Shown: positions 20,106 through 30,162 of the stretch, piece after piece | How the letters are laid out: each line of letters begins with the position of its first letter | Position numbering within the stretch: the first letter of the stretch is position 1 | Origin: an uncultured Erythrobacter sp. | GTDB taxonomy: Bacteria; Pseudomonadota; Alphaproteobacteria; Sphingomonadales; Sphingomonadaceae | NCBI GenBank assembly: GCA_947502815.1 | Contig: CANNBH010000001.1 | Coordinates: 1,426,001-1,490,000, forward strand | Length of the DNA stretch: 64,000 nt | Direction of reading: 5' to 3' | The notes under the pieces: model-generated | The model's input: only the letters and a program-made list of their open reading frames with translations | Database searches by the model: none | Told to the model about the DNA's origin: nothing | Translations under genes and position numbers: made by a program

Positions 20106-21005
20106 ATGAGCAAAACAGCCAGTTGGTCGCCCGATCCGCAAAGCGGGATCACCGTCGATTTTGTGAAGACTCAGGGTCTGACCTTTGAAGTCGCCATGGC
20201 AGGGGAAGGGGACCATTTGGCGCTAATGCTCCATGGCTTTCCTGAGCTGCATTTTTCATGGCGTCATCAAATGCCTTTGCTCGCAAAGGTGGGATACCGG
20301 GTCTGGGCCCCGAACATTCGCGGGTATGGCGGGACCGACCGTCCTGCCGACGTGCGCGAATATGCGCTGGATCGGCTGACACAGGATGTGGCGGACTTGA
20401 TTGATGCCAGCGGGGCCAAGCAGGTCACGCTGTTTGCGCATGACTGGGGCGCGATCATCGCTTGGGCTTTTGCGATAACAAAGCTGCGCCCGCTAACCCG
20501 GCTTGTGATCATGAATGTGCCCCATCCAATGGTGGCGCGGCGTGAAATTCGGCATTGGCGGCAATTCAAAAAAAGCTGGTATATTTTCGCGTTTCAGCTG
20601 CCGTGGCTGCCCGAACGGATGTTGGCGCGAAAGGGCGGAGATGCGGTCGGCGATTTGATCGCGAAAACCTCCTGCCGCCCAGAACGCTTTGGCCCTGAGG
20701 TACGCGCAGTTTATAGCGATGCGAGCCGCAGGCCGGGCGCAAGGTCCGCCATGGTCAATTACTACCGGGCGTTGCTGCGTCATGGTGGCACAATTGATTT
20801 GGGCGACGCGCGCGTGGACGTGCCGACTTTGATGGTTTGGGGCGAAGAAGATGTCGCTCTCAACATTCATTGCACCGAAGGCACAGAGGAATGGGCGAGC
20901 GATTTCACGCTAAAACGTCTGCCCGGCGTGTCGCATTGGGTTCAGCAAGACGCGCCGGACGAAGTGAACGCGATTATTGCAGAATGGTTGCCGCCCGCGA
21001 GCTAA
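20106..21005 (+). CDS. Alpha/beta hydrolase, epoxide-hydrolase-like
   Basis: LMLHGFPELHFSWRHQMP, FAHDWGAIIAW, GVSHWVQQDAP. Confidence 0.88.
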   Translation: MSKTASWSPDPQSGITVDFVKTQGLTFEVAMAGEGDHLALMLHGFPELHFSWRHQMPLLAKVGYRVWAPNIRGYGGTDRPADVREYALDRLTQDVADLIDASGAKQVTLFAHDWGAIIAWAFAITKLRPLTRLVIMNVPHPMVARREIRHWRQFKKSWYIFAFQLPWLPERMLARKGGDAVGDLIAKTSCRPERFGPEVRAVYSDASRRPGARSAMVNYYRALLRHGGTIDLGDARVDVPTLMVWGEEDVALNIHCTEGTEEWASDFTLKRLPGVSHWVQQDAPDEVNAIIAEWLPPAS

Positions 21006-21006
21006 G

Positions 21007-22617
21007 TCAGGCCCTGCCTAAGGCCCGATCAGGCATCCGAACAAACACCAGCACCGCCAACCCGCTGGCGAACAGCAAGCAGATCGATGCCATCCCGATG
21101 CGTTGATCGTTGAACGCGGTGGTGAAGATTTCAATCAGCAACGGCCCCATCCACACGGTGATCGTCCCGGCTATTGCATAAAGGCCGAAGAATTCCCCGC
21201 TGCGCCCAGATGGAGCGAGTGTGACCAACATCGCGCGGCTGGAAGAGATGCTGGCTGTGGCGGTGACGGCGACGACGCTGATTAACGCCAGATAGGTGAG
21301 ATCAGACAGCGTCTGGAACACCAGACCATCCCACACCTGATAATTTTGCACTGCCCCGAAAAACAGCGTGTCCTGCGTAAGCGAAAGCTGCGCCGAAAAG
21401 GCCGCGACCATTCCCACAATCTCGATGATCAGGGCGTTCTTGACCCCAACTTTGGTATCGAGCCATCCGCCAAAGATACCGCCGAAAAACGCAAAGATCG
21501 ACCCGAAGATCGCGTATGAAAGCATCTCTAGAAAGCCCCATTCAAGGAAAAGCGCGACATAGACCGCGCTGAGGGCGAGCAAAGCGGCCATGCCGTCCGC
21601 GTACAACATCCGGGCGATGAGGAATTTGGCCAATTGGCGGTAATTGCGCACTTCGCGCACGGTCGTAAGGACGGCTTTAGACCCGGTGACGATGGCCGCG
21701 CGCCAGCTTGTGCCCGGTAGGCCGGGGTCTTTTGCGTTCAGGAAGAACGGGATCGAAAATGTCGCTAGCCACGCCGCGCAAATTGGCCCTGTCATTCGCG
21801 CGTGATCAAAGGTTGAAAGATCAACGCCAAATTGCGGCTGTTCAAAAGGCCAACCGATCGCTCCCGGCAGAATGAAGAGCAGGGCAATCGCGACAAAGAT
21901 CAGCACCGCTGCCAGATTGCCAAGTCCCAAACCCAACCCCGAAATCATCGAAAGACGCGCCGGTTCACCCGCAACCGAGAGCATCGCGTTGTGAGTGACT
22001 TCGGAATAGGTGTAGCTGACGTAAGCCACCACCAGCAGCGCCATGATCGCCCACACGGGCAGGCCAGCGCCTCCGGGCTGCGCAAACCAAAGCATCGCAG
22101 ACGAAATAGTGATTGCGCCCAAGAACACTGCCAAAAGCGGCTTTAACCGCCCGCCGCGATCCAACGCTGCGCCAAGAAAAGGAGCGGTGAGGGCGGCTAT
22201 TAGTCCGGCCCATTTGGTGACCGATGCAATGGTCGCTTGGCCTTGGGCGTTGGCTGTCTTGCGCGCTTCTTCGGGGGCAAGAGCGTCCAATTCCCCGCTA
22301 GCCAGCAGATCCGCCCCGATGATGTCGCGCGCGAAATAGGGCGCGAAAATATAGATGACGATCAAGATGTAATACGGGTTTCGCGCCCATTCAAACACAG
22401 CCCAAGCAAACCCGGTTTTGTCCAAAGCTCCGCCGGTGCCGCTATGGGCCCGAATGGGGACGGATTCGTCTTGCGGAATGGCTGTTGCGATCGCAATTCT
22501 CCCAATGCCCGCTTTGGCCGGGCGGACGCCCGTATTTCTATGCCGCGCCCTTATTAGGCTGCTAGCTCTTCTTCGTTTTCTGGTGCGTCCAAAAATTCGC
22601 GCATCGCCGCGGTGCAT
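21007..22617 (-). CDS. MFS transporter, UMF1/Atg22-like family (start uncertain)
   Basis: FAWAVFEWARNPYYILIVIYIFAPYFA; multiple TM segments; the longest ORF overlaps phaZ, so the true start is probably downstream. Confidence 0.82.
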   Translation of the reverse strand: MHRGDARIFGRTRKRRRASSLIRARHRNTGVRPAKAGIGRIAIATAIPQDESVPIRAHSGTGGALDKTGFAWAVFEWARNPYYILIVIYIFAPYFARDIIGADLLASGELDALAPEEARKTANAQGQATIASVTKWAGLIAALTAPFLGAALDRGGRLKPLLAVFLGAITISSAMLWFAQPGGAGLPVWAIMALLVVAYVSYTYSEVTHNAMLSVAGEPARLSMISGLGLGLGNLAAVLIFVAIALLFILPGAIGWPFEQPQFGVDLSTFDHARMTGPICAAWLATFSIPFFLNAKDPGLPGTSWRAAIVTGSKAVLTTVREVRNYRQLAKFLIARMLYADGMAALLALSAVYVALFLEWGFLEMLSYAIFGSIFAFFGGIFGGWLDTKVGVKNALIIEIVGMVAAFSAQLSLTQDTLFFGAVQNYQVWDGLVFQTLSDLTYLALISVVAVTATASISSSRAMLVTLAPSGRSGEFFGLYAIAGTITVWMGPLLIEIFTTAFNDQRIGMASICLLFASGLAVLVFVRMPDRALGRA

Positions 22618-23402
22618 TCGTCCTTGTGCGACAACAAGAACAGATGGCCGCCGCCCTTCATCACCACAAGTTCGCTGTTGGGAATGAGCATGTTGAGGAA
22701 TCTGCCATTGGCAAGCGGCACAATCGCATCATCATCGCCCATCATAATCAGGGTGTCTTGCTTAAGCAGGAACGGCAAGGCTGGCGCGCTGGTCCATCCC
22801 AGCATGCACATCAACTGATACATATATCCGCGCGGGCTGGGCGGTTTGAGCCGCGACATATGCCCGCCTTTGCCTTGAGATTTGCCCAGACCTTCGCCGT
22901 AGAGCGTCTCAAAGTTCTTCATCATGAACTCTGGGTCGATATAACGGCGCGGGTTGGCCATTTTGGTCAGCGCCTTGGGGCTACCCGGCATCATCAACAT
23001 GCCAGCGCTGGTCGCGATCAAAACAACGCGCCGGGTGCGTGCGGCGTGCTGCATGGCAAAATGCTGCGCAATGCCGCCGCCCCAGCTGATGCCCATGACA
23101 TCGACTTCATCCACGCCGAATTTGTCGAGCAATTGGGCTGCTGTCCAGCTGATGGTGAAGGGGTTGTAAGGGACAAGCGGATCAGGCGATTCGCCCACGC
23201 CCGGCATGTCGAACATGATGAACGCGCGTTCTTTGAGCTCGTTCGCCAACGGGGCGACCGCTTCGATGTTGGCGCCAATGCCGTTGAAGAACAAAACCGG
23301 TGGATGCTCGGTCGCTTCGGTGAGCCGCCATGTAGCAACCCGTAGCGTCCGACCGGCCACCTGCTCCATGGTGACGACCGCGTCTTTCATTGCTTCGCTC
23401 AT
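22554..23402 (-). CDS. phaZ: Intracellular PHA depolymerase, mcl-type PhaZ-like alpha/beta hydrolase
   Basis: GISWGGGIAQHFAMQHAARTRRVVLIATSAGMLMMPGSPKALTKMANPRRYI and GWTSAPALPFLLKQDTLIMMGDDDAIVPLANGRFL resemble Pseudomonas PhaZ; adjacent to phaC. Confidence 0.75.
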   Translation of the reverse strand: MSEAMKDAVVTMEQVAGRTLRVATWRLTEATEHPPVLFFNGIGANIEAVAPLANELKERAFIMFDMPGVGESPDPLVPYNPFTISWTAAQLLDKFGVDEVDVMGISWGGGIAQHFAMQHAARTRRVVLIATSAGMLMMPGSPKALTKMANPRRYIDPEFMMKNFETLYGEGLGKSQGKGGHMSRLKPPSPRGYMYQLMCMLGWTSAPALPFLLKQDTLIMMGDDDAIVPLANGRFLNMLIPNSELVVMKGGGHLFLLSHKDECTAAMREFLDAPENEEELAA

Positions 23403-23535
23403 GTATTTCCGTCCTATCGGAGCCTATTTCGGTACCGTGATCCCAAGCCGATACAGGTAGGGAGCACTCGTCGCAGATGCTTAGCGACACGTGCTCCCGA
23501 TAAGCTGTTAAATTGTCATTGCGTAGCTAGGTGTA

Positions 23536-25248
23536 TCAGACTTCTTCGACAACGTAGAGTCCGGGGGCGCTTTCTTGCGGGGGATTGGCTTTGCTGCCCA
23601 ATGTACCCGGCGCAGGCATTTTGTCGCCCGAACGCGCCTGAATCCACTCCATCCAATATGGCCACCAGCTGCCTTTGACCTCTTCGGTCCCTTGCAGCCA
23701 TTCATCCGCCGTGCCGGGCAATTTGCCCTTCTTCTTTTGGACGAAATATTTGGCCTTTGGATTGGTCGGCGGGTTCAGGATTGCCTGCATATGTCCAGAT
23801 TGGCTGAGCACATAGGTGACATTCTTTGATCCGAACAATTGCGTGGAACGATAGGTCGCCTTCCACGGCGTGATGTGATCGGTGACCCCGCCCAGGATGA
23901 ACATATCGGCGGTGACTTTGCTGAGGTCGACGTTGTGATCGGCCATTTCGACTTCGCCCTTCTTGGTGAAGGCGAGCGTTTCGTACAAAGTGAGGAAGTC
24001 ACCCATCAGACTGGCTGACAGATTGGTTGCGTCCGCATTCCAAAACAACACGTCAAAGGCGGGCGGGTCCATGCCAAGCAGGTAATTGTTGATCACATAA
24101 TTCCAGATGAGATCATTGGGGCGCAGCCACGCAAATCCGCGGGCCAAATCGTCCGCTTTGATCACGCCCTTCTTCGCGGCGCGTTGGCGGGCCAGCTTCA
24201 TACCGTTTTCGCTGACCAAAGAACCCGCTTCGATATCTGTTTGTTCTGGGTGAAGGACGCAAACCATCAAGGTTAGCGTGCCTAGAATGTCATTGCCTGT
24301 CGCGGCCAGTTTTGACGCCAGCACAGAGGCGGTTTGACCGCCAGAACAACCGGCAGAGACGTTGACTTTGTCCGACCCGGTGATTTCTGACACCGCGGCT
24401 AGCGCCTCTTCACACGAAGAGATGTAGTCGGCCATATCCCAATGGCCCTGATCCTTAGACGGGTTGCGCCAAGAGATCACAAATGTCTGCAGGCCATTGT
24501 CGACCTGCCATTTGATGATCGATTTTTCCGGCGACAAATCGTTGATATACATTTTGTTGATTTGCGGCGGCACCGTCAGTTGCGGGATCGCATAAACCTC
24601 ATCCGTGGTCGGCGCGTAATGGATCAATTCCATCATTTCTGTTCGCAGAACAACATTGCCTTTGGATGTTGCGACATTCTCACCCAGCTTGAACGGGCGC
24701 TTGTCGACTTGGCTCACCATGCCTTTGTTGTGCACGATATCGTTATAGGCATTTTGCAGACCCTTGATCAGGGAAAGGCCGCCCGAATTGATGATCTGTT
24801 TTTGCGCTGTCGGGTTGCCGATCAGTGAGTTGCTCGGCGCAATCCCGTCCAAGATGATGTTGGAAATAAAGTTGGCGCGGTTGCGCTCCAACTCGTCCAG
24901 CTCAAGGTCCTCGAGCCAATTGCGCATGCCTTTTTGCACGGCAAGGTAATATTGCGCACCCGCCTTAAAGAACGGATTGTATTGCCACGCCGGGTCCATG
25001 AAGCGTTTGTCTTTGGGGTGCGGGGCAAGATCGCTTTTGCCGGTCAAGATTTTGACCATGTCTTCGCTCAATGATTTTGCGTGGCGAAACGCGCGGTTAG
25101 GATCAGACGCGGTTTCGCGCAGCAACAGCGCAACCGCGCTGACGAAATCTTCGCGCGCTACACCCACCAAGGGCCCCAATGCGCTGGTTGATTGGGCGGC
25201 CTCGTTTTCGAGTTTCACCGTGCTGTCTGACATCCGAATTGTCCCCAT
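23536..25248 (-). CDS. phaC: Poly(3-hydroxyalkanoate) synthase, class II-like
   Basis: GCSGGQ lipase-like box; NDLSPEKSIIKWQ...TFVISWRNPSK, FAWLRPNDLIWNYVINNYLLG, DHITPWKATYRS, LSQSGHMQAILNPP. Confidence 0.9.
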   Translation of the reverse strand: MGTIRMSDSTVKLENEAAQSTSALGPLVGVAREDFVSAVALLLRETASDPNRAFRHAKSLSEDMVKILTGKSDLAPHPKDKRFMDPAWQYNPFFKAGAQYYLAVQKGMRNWLEDLELDELERNRANFISNIILDGIAPSNSLIGNPTAQKQIINSGGLSLIKGLQNAYNDIVHNKGMVSQVDKRPFKLGENVATSKGNVVLRTEMMELIHYAPTTDEVYAIPQLTVPPQINKMYINDLSPEKSIIKWQVDNGLQTFVISWRNPSKDQGHWDMADYISSCEEALAAVSEITGSDKVNVSAGCSGGQTASVLASKLAATGNDILGTLTLMVCVLHPEQTDIEAGSLVSENGMKLARQRAAKKGVIKADDLARGFAWLRPNDLIWNYVINNYLLGMDPPAFDVLFWNADATNLSASLMGDFLTLYETLAFTKKGEVEMADHNVDLSKVTADMFILGGVTDHITPWKATYRSTQLFGSKNVTYVLSQSGHMQAILNPPTNPKAKYFVQKKKGKLPGTADEWLQGTEEVKGSWWPYWMEWIQARSGDKMPAPGTLGSKANPPQESAPGLYVVEEV

Positions 25249-25476
25249 TCTAGGCGTTTTATGGCGTCGCGATTGGCTCGCGTTTTTTGCTTTTGAAACC
25301 TTGATCGCCCTTGATGGCCTGCAAATGGCCTTGTGACAAGATCAACCACTTCTGCATGAGTGTTCACCCAATTAACAAGGCGGTCCGCAAGGCTTAGTTA
25401 AGTCCAAATTATTCATTTTTTCACCCTTTTTGATCAAGGCGGACCGTCAAGGAATTTCCAGTTAAGGTGCATTGCG

Positions 25477-27648
25477 ATGGGCGGCCTGTTTTCAAGGCGC
25501 AAAAATTCGGGGGTTGATGCAGAGGCGAAGGCGGCTCTGCGTTCCTTTGACCATGCCAGCCGTGCATCCCTGCTGCAAAGTTTGGAGAAGTCCGATCTTG
25601 GTTGGTTTTGGGCCAGCGATGCCGAAGGGCGCCTTGTCTATCTCTCCGATCCTGCTGCGCAACGTATAGGCAGGCCCTTTAGCGACATTAATGGCCGGTC
25701 TATAACCGAGGTGTTCCAACCGGTTGAGAACAGCGAAGATCGCGGCACGCAGCGCCCACTGAAATTCCAGCTTGCCGCGCGTAATTCGATCAAGCCAGTC
25801 ACGGTCAAGCTCGACATGGGCGAGGGGCAATCCTGGTGGGAAATCGCCGCTGTGCCTCAGACCGATTCAGAGGGCGGCTTCATGGGCTATCACGGGATTG
25901 CCCGCGATGTTTCCGACACGTTTCAAAGCGCGCGCGATGCGGAAAAGCTTTCGCGTTACGATTCGCTCACCGGCCTATCCAACCGCTACCGCATGTCCCA
26001 GCAATTGGGAGCAACTCTAACCGCGTTCAAAGTATCCAAGCGATCTTGCGCCATTATGCTGATCGATCTCGATCGGTTTAAGCAGGTCAACGATACCATG
26101 GGCCATCCCGCCGGTGATGAGCTCCTCAAACAAGTCGCCGGCCGATTGCAGCGCGTTTTGGGCGACAAGGTGGAAATTGGCCGCATCGGCGGTGATGAAT
26201 TCCAAGTTATCATGCCAGACGAGGACGACCGCGGCGTGTTGGGCGATTTGGGTCAGCGAGTCATCCAAATGGTCTCGCAGCCCTACTCTATCAACGGAAT
26301 GCGCGCGGTGATTGGGTGCTCTGTTGGCATCGCGGTTGCCCCGTTCGATGGCATCGAAGAAGAAGAGTTGATCAAGGCTGCTGACCTTGCACTGTATTCC
26401 GCCAAAGGCGGCGGGCGCGGTCAGTTCCGGTTCTATTCCAGCGACCTGCGCGATCAGGCGAGCCATCGTCACCAGATTGAAGCGGATCTGCGTGATGCGA
26501 TTGCCCGCGACGAGCTGCAAATGCATTACCAACCGATCGTCGATGCAAAAACGCATGAGGTCGCCTGTGTCGAAGCGTTGATGCGTTGGAACCACACCGA
26601 TCGCGGAATGATTTCACCTGCGGACTTTATTCCCGTTGCGGAAGAGGTCGGTATCATTCGCGAATTGGGCGAATGGGCTCTGAACGAAGTGTGCCGCACT
26701 GTGCAAACATGGCCGGGCGATATCCGCGCCGCCGTCAATGTATCAGCGGTGCAATTCGCTTCGGAAGATTTTGTCGAAATCGTCAAGCGCGCGCTCAGCA
26801 CAACCGGGATCAAACCGAGCCGGGTTGAGTTGGAAATCACCGAAAGCGTCTTTGTTGGCGATATGGAGCGGGCGCTGCGCGTCTTCCATGAGCTTAAAGA
26901 CCTGGGTGTCCGGCTTTCACTCGATGATTTTGGAACGGGCTATTCCTCGCTCAGCTATCTTCGCGACGCGCCGTTTGACAAGATCAAGATTGACCAGAGC
27001 TTTGTTCGCGGATGCACCGCCGAAGACAATAAGAACGAAGCGATCATTGCTGCCATCGTCAGCTTGGCCACCGCGCTCGGCATGGAAACAGTCGCCGAAG
27101 GGGTGGAGACGAAGGATGAATTGGCCGCTGTGACGTCAGAAGGCGTTTCGCACCTTCAGGGGATGCTGTTTTCTCGCGCTGTGCCCGATGCGGATATTGT
27201 CGCCCGTTTGGAAGCTGGGGAATTGCACTATGTGCCGCGCGGTCCGGAAAAATACCGTGCCGAACGTCGCACCGAATTCCGCAAAATCGGCCTGATTCAC
27301 GAAAATGACCGCTACAATGTGTTCCTTCGAAACATATCTAAGACAGGGGCTAAGATCGAAGGTCTGTTGGAAGTGCCTGTGGGCACTGACATCGTGATCG
27401 ATCTGGGTGGCGGGCAATTGGCCGTAGCCAAGGTTCGCCGATCCGAAGGGTTCAGTCAGGGCGTAGAGTTTGAAACGCCTCTGATTAGCGACGGAGCCGA
27501 TGGACTTTGCACGCGGCACCGCGTGTCTCCTTATCAGATCGAAGCCGCGGGCAGGCCTTTGCGCGCATTGAACGATGAAGCGGTGGCCGCTATCACCGGT
27601 GTCATGGGGTCGAACACCAAAGCGTTTGTCGAAGTCGAAATCACTTAA
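25477..27648 (+). CDS. PAS-GGDEF-EAL-PilZ cyclic di-GMP protein (canonical GGDEF and EAL motifs)
   Basis: GRIGGDEFQV; VEALMRWNH; DDFGTGYSSLSYLR; VAEGVET; C-terminal RRTEFRKIGLIHENDRYNVFLRNISKTGAKIEG (PilZ-like). Confidence 0.92.
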   Translation: MGGLFSRRKNSGVDAEAKAALRSFDHASRASLLQSLEKSDLGWFWASDAEGRLVYLSDPAAQRIGRPFSDINGRSITEVFQPVENSEDRGTQRPLKFQLAARNSIKPVTVKLDMGEGQSWWEIAAVPQTDSEGGFMGYHGIARDVSDTFQSARDAEKLSRYDSLTGLSNRYRMSQQLGATLTAFKVSKRSCAIMLIDLDRFKQVNDTMGHPAGDELLKQVAGRLQRVLGDKVEIGRIGGDEFQVIMPDEDDRGVLGDLGQRVIQMVSQPYSINGMRAVIGCSVGIAVAPFDGIEEEELIKAADLALYSAKGGGRGQFRFYSSDLRDQASHRHQIEADLRDAIARDELQMHYQPIVDAKTHEVACVEALMRWNHTDRGMISPADFIPVAEEVGIIRELGEWALNEVCRTVQTWPGDIRAAVNVSAVQFASEDFVEIVKRALSTTGIKPSRVELEITESVFVGDMERALRVFHELKDLGVRLSLDDFGTGYSSLSYLRDAPFDKIKIDQSFVRGCTAEDNKNEAIIAAIVSLATALGMETVAEGVETKDELAAVTSEGVSHLQGMLFSRAVPDADIVARLEAGELHYVPRGPEKYRAERRTEFRKIGLIHENDRYNVFLRNISKTGAKIEGLLEVPVGTDIVIDLGGGQLAVAKVRRSEGFSQGVEFETPLISDGADGLCTRHRVSPYQIEAAGRPLRALNDEAVAAITGVMGSNTKAFVEVEIT

Positions 27649-27874
27649 ACAAATTCGGCTCCCGCCCGCTTTAGGCTCATTTCCGCCAAGCTGCTCCATT
27701 CGAAAAATTGGCGCGATTGTCGGAAAATTTTACGCATTAACCCCTGATCTTATCCAAAAAATAACCAACCGGATTTACTGATGGTGAAGGACGGCGATGG
27801 GCTGTCCATATGGATTGACTGATTTTGGCACCGGGTTCGCTCGGGTTGCCAAGTTGTAGAGAGGGAAAGCGCGG

Positions 27875-30076
27875 GTGCCCCTGAAGGGTTTCTTGTCAAA
27901 GAGTGGCCTCAAATCGGCCAAAGCGGCGAGCGCCCTTTCCGACGGGGAGAGGCTCGCCATGCTGGACGAGCTCGAACAATCGGGCCTCGGCTGGTTTTGG
28001 GCAAGCGATACAAGCGGCAACCTCACCTACCTTTCTGCTGCGATTGCTGAACGCGTTGATGTGCCGCTTTCTGAACTGCTTGGCCAACCGTTGGCGAGCG
28101 TTTTTGCCTCTGCTGACCGTGACGGACGCACCAAATCTTTGGCGCTGATGCTGGGCGCGCATAAGGCATTTTCTGGCTTTGCCGTGCGCGCGGAAAAAGG
28201 CGCGGATGTATCTGCGGGCGGCGCGGTCCTTCGCCTTTCAGGTCAACCGGCTTTTGATGGCCAGAAATTCACCGGATTTCGCGGCACAGGCGCCGACATT
28301 ACCGACGAATATTTTCGTGAAGAAGAAACTGAGCGGCTGGCCAAATTTGATTCCCTCACAGGCCTATCGAACCGCCACCGCATGCAGCACACTATCGAGA
28401 CCACATTGACAGCGTTCAAGGCAGCCAAGCGCAATTGCGCGGTGATGATGCTTGATCTCGATAAGTTTAAGAATGTGAACGACACGCTTGGCCATGCGGC
28501 GGGCGATGAATTGCTGAAACAAGTTTCTGACCGCCTGCAGCGTTCTATCGAAGTGGAATGCGAGATTGGCCGTCTTGGCGGCGACGAGTTCCAGGTGATG
28601 ATCCCCGATATGGATGATCGCGGCGAGCTGGGCGAGATCGCGATGAAGATCATCACGATGCTGCGCCAACCCTATTCTTTGGAAGAAGGCCGCTGCGTCA
28701 TCGGTGCCTCAATCGGTATTGCCATCGCCCCGCATGACGGCGTTAGCGCGGATGAAGTCGTGCGATCTGCCGATCTTGCGCTGTATTCGGCGAAGAACAG
28801 CGGACGCGGGCAATATCGCTTTTTCTCCGGCGAATTGGAGAACGAGGCTCTTTTCCGCCGGCGGCTTGAGGAGAATCTCGGCATTGCGGTGCAAGAAAAA
28901 CAGCTGTTCCTGAAATACGAACCAATCGTGACAGCGGAGGACGAAACCGTCCGAGCGCTAGAAACCCACATTTGCTGGATGCACGATCAACGCGGCGAAA
29001 TTGATGAAGAAGAGTTCGCCTCGATCCTTGATGGGTCGAGCCAAGTGGTCGAAGTCGGCACATGGGCCATCGAAGAAGCGTGCCAGCATGCTGCAAGCTG
29101 GCCCGATACGGTGCGTGTCGCGGTCAATGTCCCGGTGGCGTTGTTTGCATCGGACAGTTTCGTGGATGCCGTATCCGAAGCCCTGAAATCCGCCGATCTG
29201 CCTTCCCACCGGTTGGAATTGGAGATCAGCGAGGCCGTCTTTTTTGGCGACACCAACGACGTTGATCGGACATTGGCGCAGCTGTTCAAATTGGGTGTGC
29301 GTTTGACGCTCGACGAATTTGGTAGCGGGTATTCCAGCCTAGCTTATCTGCGCCGCGCTCCATTTGACGCGGTCAAGATTGATGAGGCGCTGGTAAGCGA
29401 AGCCGAAGCGCACGACAGCAAGGATTTGGGCCTGATCCGGGCTATTGTTGCTTTGGCTGGCGCGCTGGAAATGGACACGATTGCCAACGGCATCGAAACC
29501 ACCGACTTGTTTGACCGCCTGAAAGAAAGCGGCGTGAAGTTCATGCAGGGGCCGATTTATTCTGATCCGGTTGCCCGTGAAGTTGCTGATACAGAGTTGA
29601 TCGGCGACGCTTGGAAGATCGAACCGAGCAGTGATCGCACAAAACGCGCGCGCCGCCGGACGGTGTTCCGCAAGATCCAAGTTATCCATGATGACCATTC
29701 CTACGAGGTCACTTTGCGCAATCTGTCCAAGACCGGCGCGCTGATCGAAGGGCTTCATGAAGTGCCCAAGGAAACGCAATTCGTGGTCGATCTGGGTGGC
29801 GGACAATTGGCCGTGGCGACCGTCATCCGCTCCAGCGGCGACACGCAGGGCCTAGAATTTGAACAATCGCTTGTCGATGACGGAGCCGGCGGCTTGTGCA
29901 CGCGCAACCGCGTCAGTCCCTATGCCCTAAGCGCAGCAGGAGCACCGCTGGCGGCGCTATCGCAAGGTGACTATAAAGGCATGGAAGGTGGTATGCTGAG
30001 TGAAGGCGGAAGCAGCGTTCCGCAATTTGGCTATGCAATTCAGGCGCACGGACAACCGCGGTGTGAAGCCGCCTAA
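27875..30076 (+). CDS. PAS-GGDEF-EAL-PilZ paralog with degenerate EAL motifs
   Basis: GRLGGDEFQV intact; EAL position reads LETHICWMH, DEFGSGYSSL, IANGIET; C-terminal PilZ-like segment. Confidence 0.9.
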   Translation: MPLKGFLSKSGLKSAKAASALSDGERLAMLDELEQSGLGWFWASDTSGNLTYLSAAIAERVDVPLSELLGQPLASVFASADRDGRTKSLALMLGAHKAFSGFAVRAEKGADVSAGGAVLRLSGQPAFDGQKFTGFRGTGADITDEYFREEETERLAKFDSLTGLSNRHRMQHTIETTLTAFKAAKRNCAVMMLDLDKFKNVNDTLGHAAGDELLKQVSDRLQRSIEVECEIGRLGGDEFQVMIPDMDDRGELGEIAMKIITMLRQPYSLEEGRCVIGASIGIAIAPHDGVSADEVVRSADLALYSAKNSGRGQYRFFSGELENEALFRRRLEENLGIAVQEKQLFLKYEPIVTAEDETVRALETHICWMHDQRGEIDEEEFASILDGSSQVVEVGTWAIEEACQHAASWPDTVRVAVNVPVALFASDSFVDAVSEALKSADLPSHRLELEISEAVFFGDTNDVDRTLAQLFKLGVRLTLDEFGSGYSSLAYLRRAPFDAVKIDEALVSEAEAHDSKDLGLIRAIVALAGALEMDTIANGIETTDLFDRLKESGVKFMQGPIYSDPVAREVADTELIGDAWKIEPSSDRTKRARRRTVFRKIQVIHDDHSYEVTLRNLSKTGALIEGLHEVPKETQFVVDLGGGQLAVATVIRSSGDTQGLEFEQSLVDDGAGGLCTRNRVSPYALSAAGAPLAALSQGDYKGMEGGMLSEGGSSVPQFGYAIQAHGQPRCEAA

Positions 30077-30162
30077 TCCACCGCCATTTCATTCACTGAC
30101 TGTGAGTGTTGCAATTTTCCCCAATGACATGGGGGCGGCAGGCCGCTAAACGCGCAGTCGAA

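Noticed and set aside
22626-23345. 239-aa plus-strand ORF
   Set aside because: Antisense shadow of phaZ
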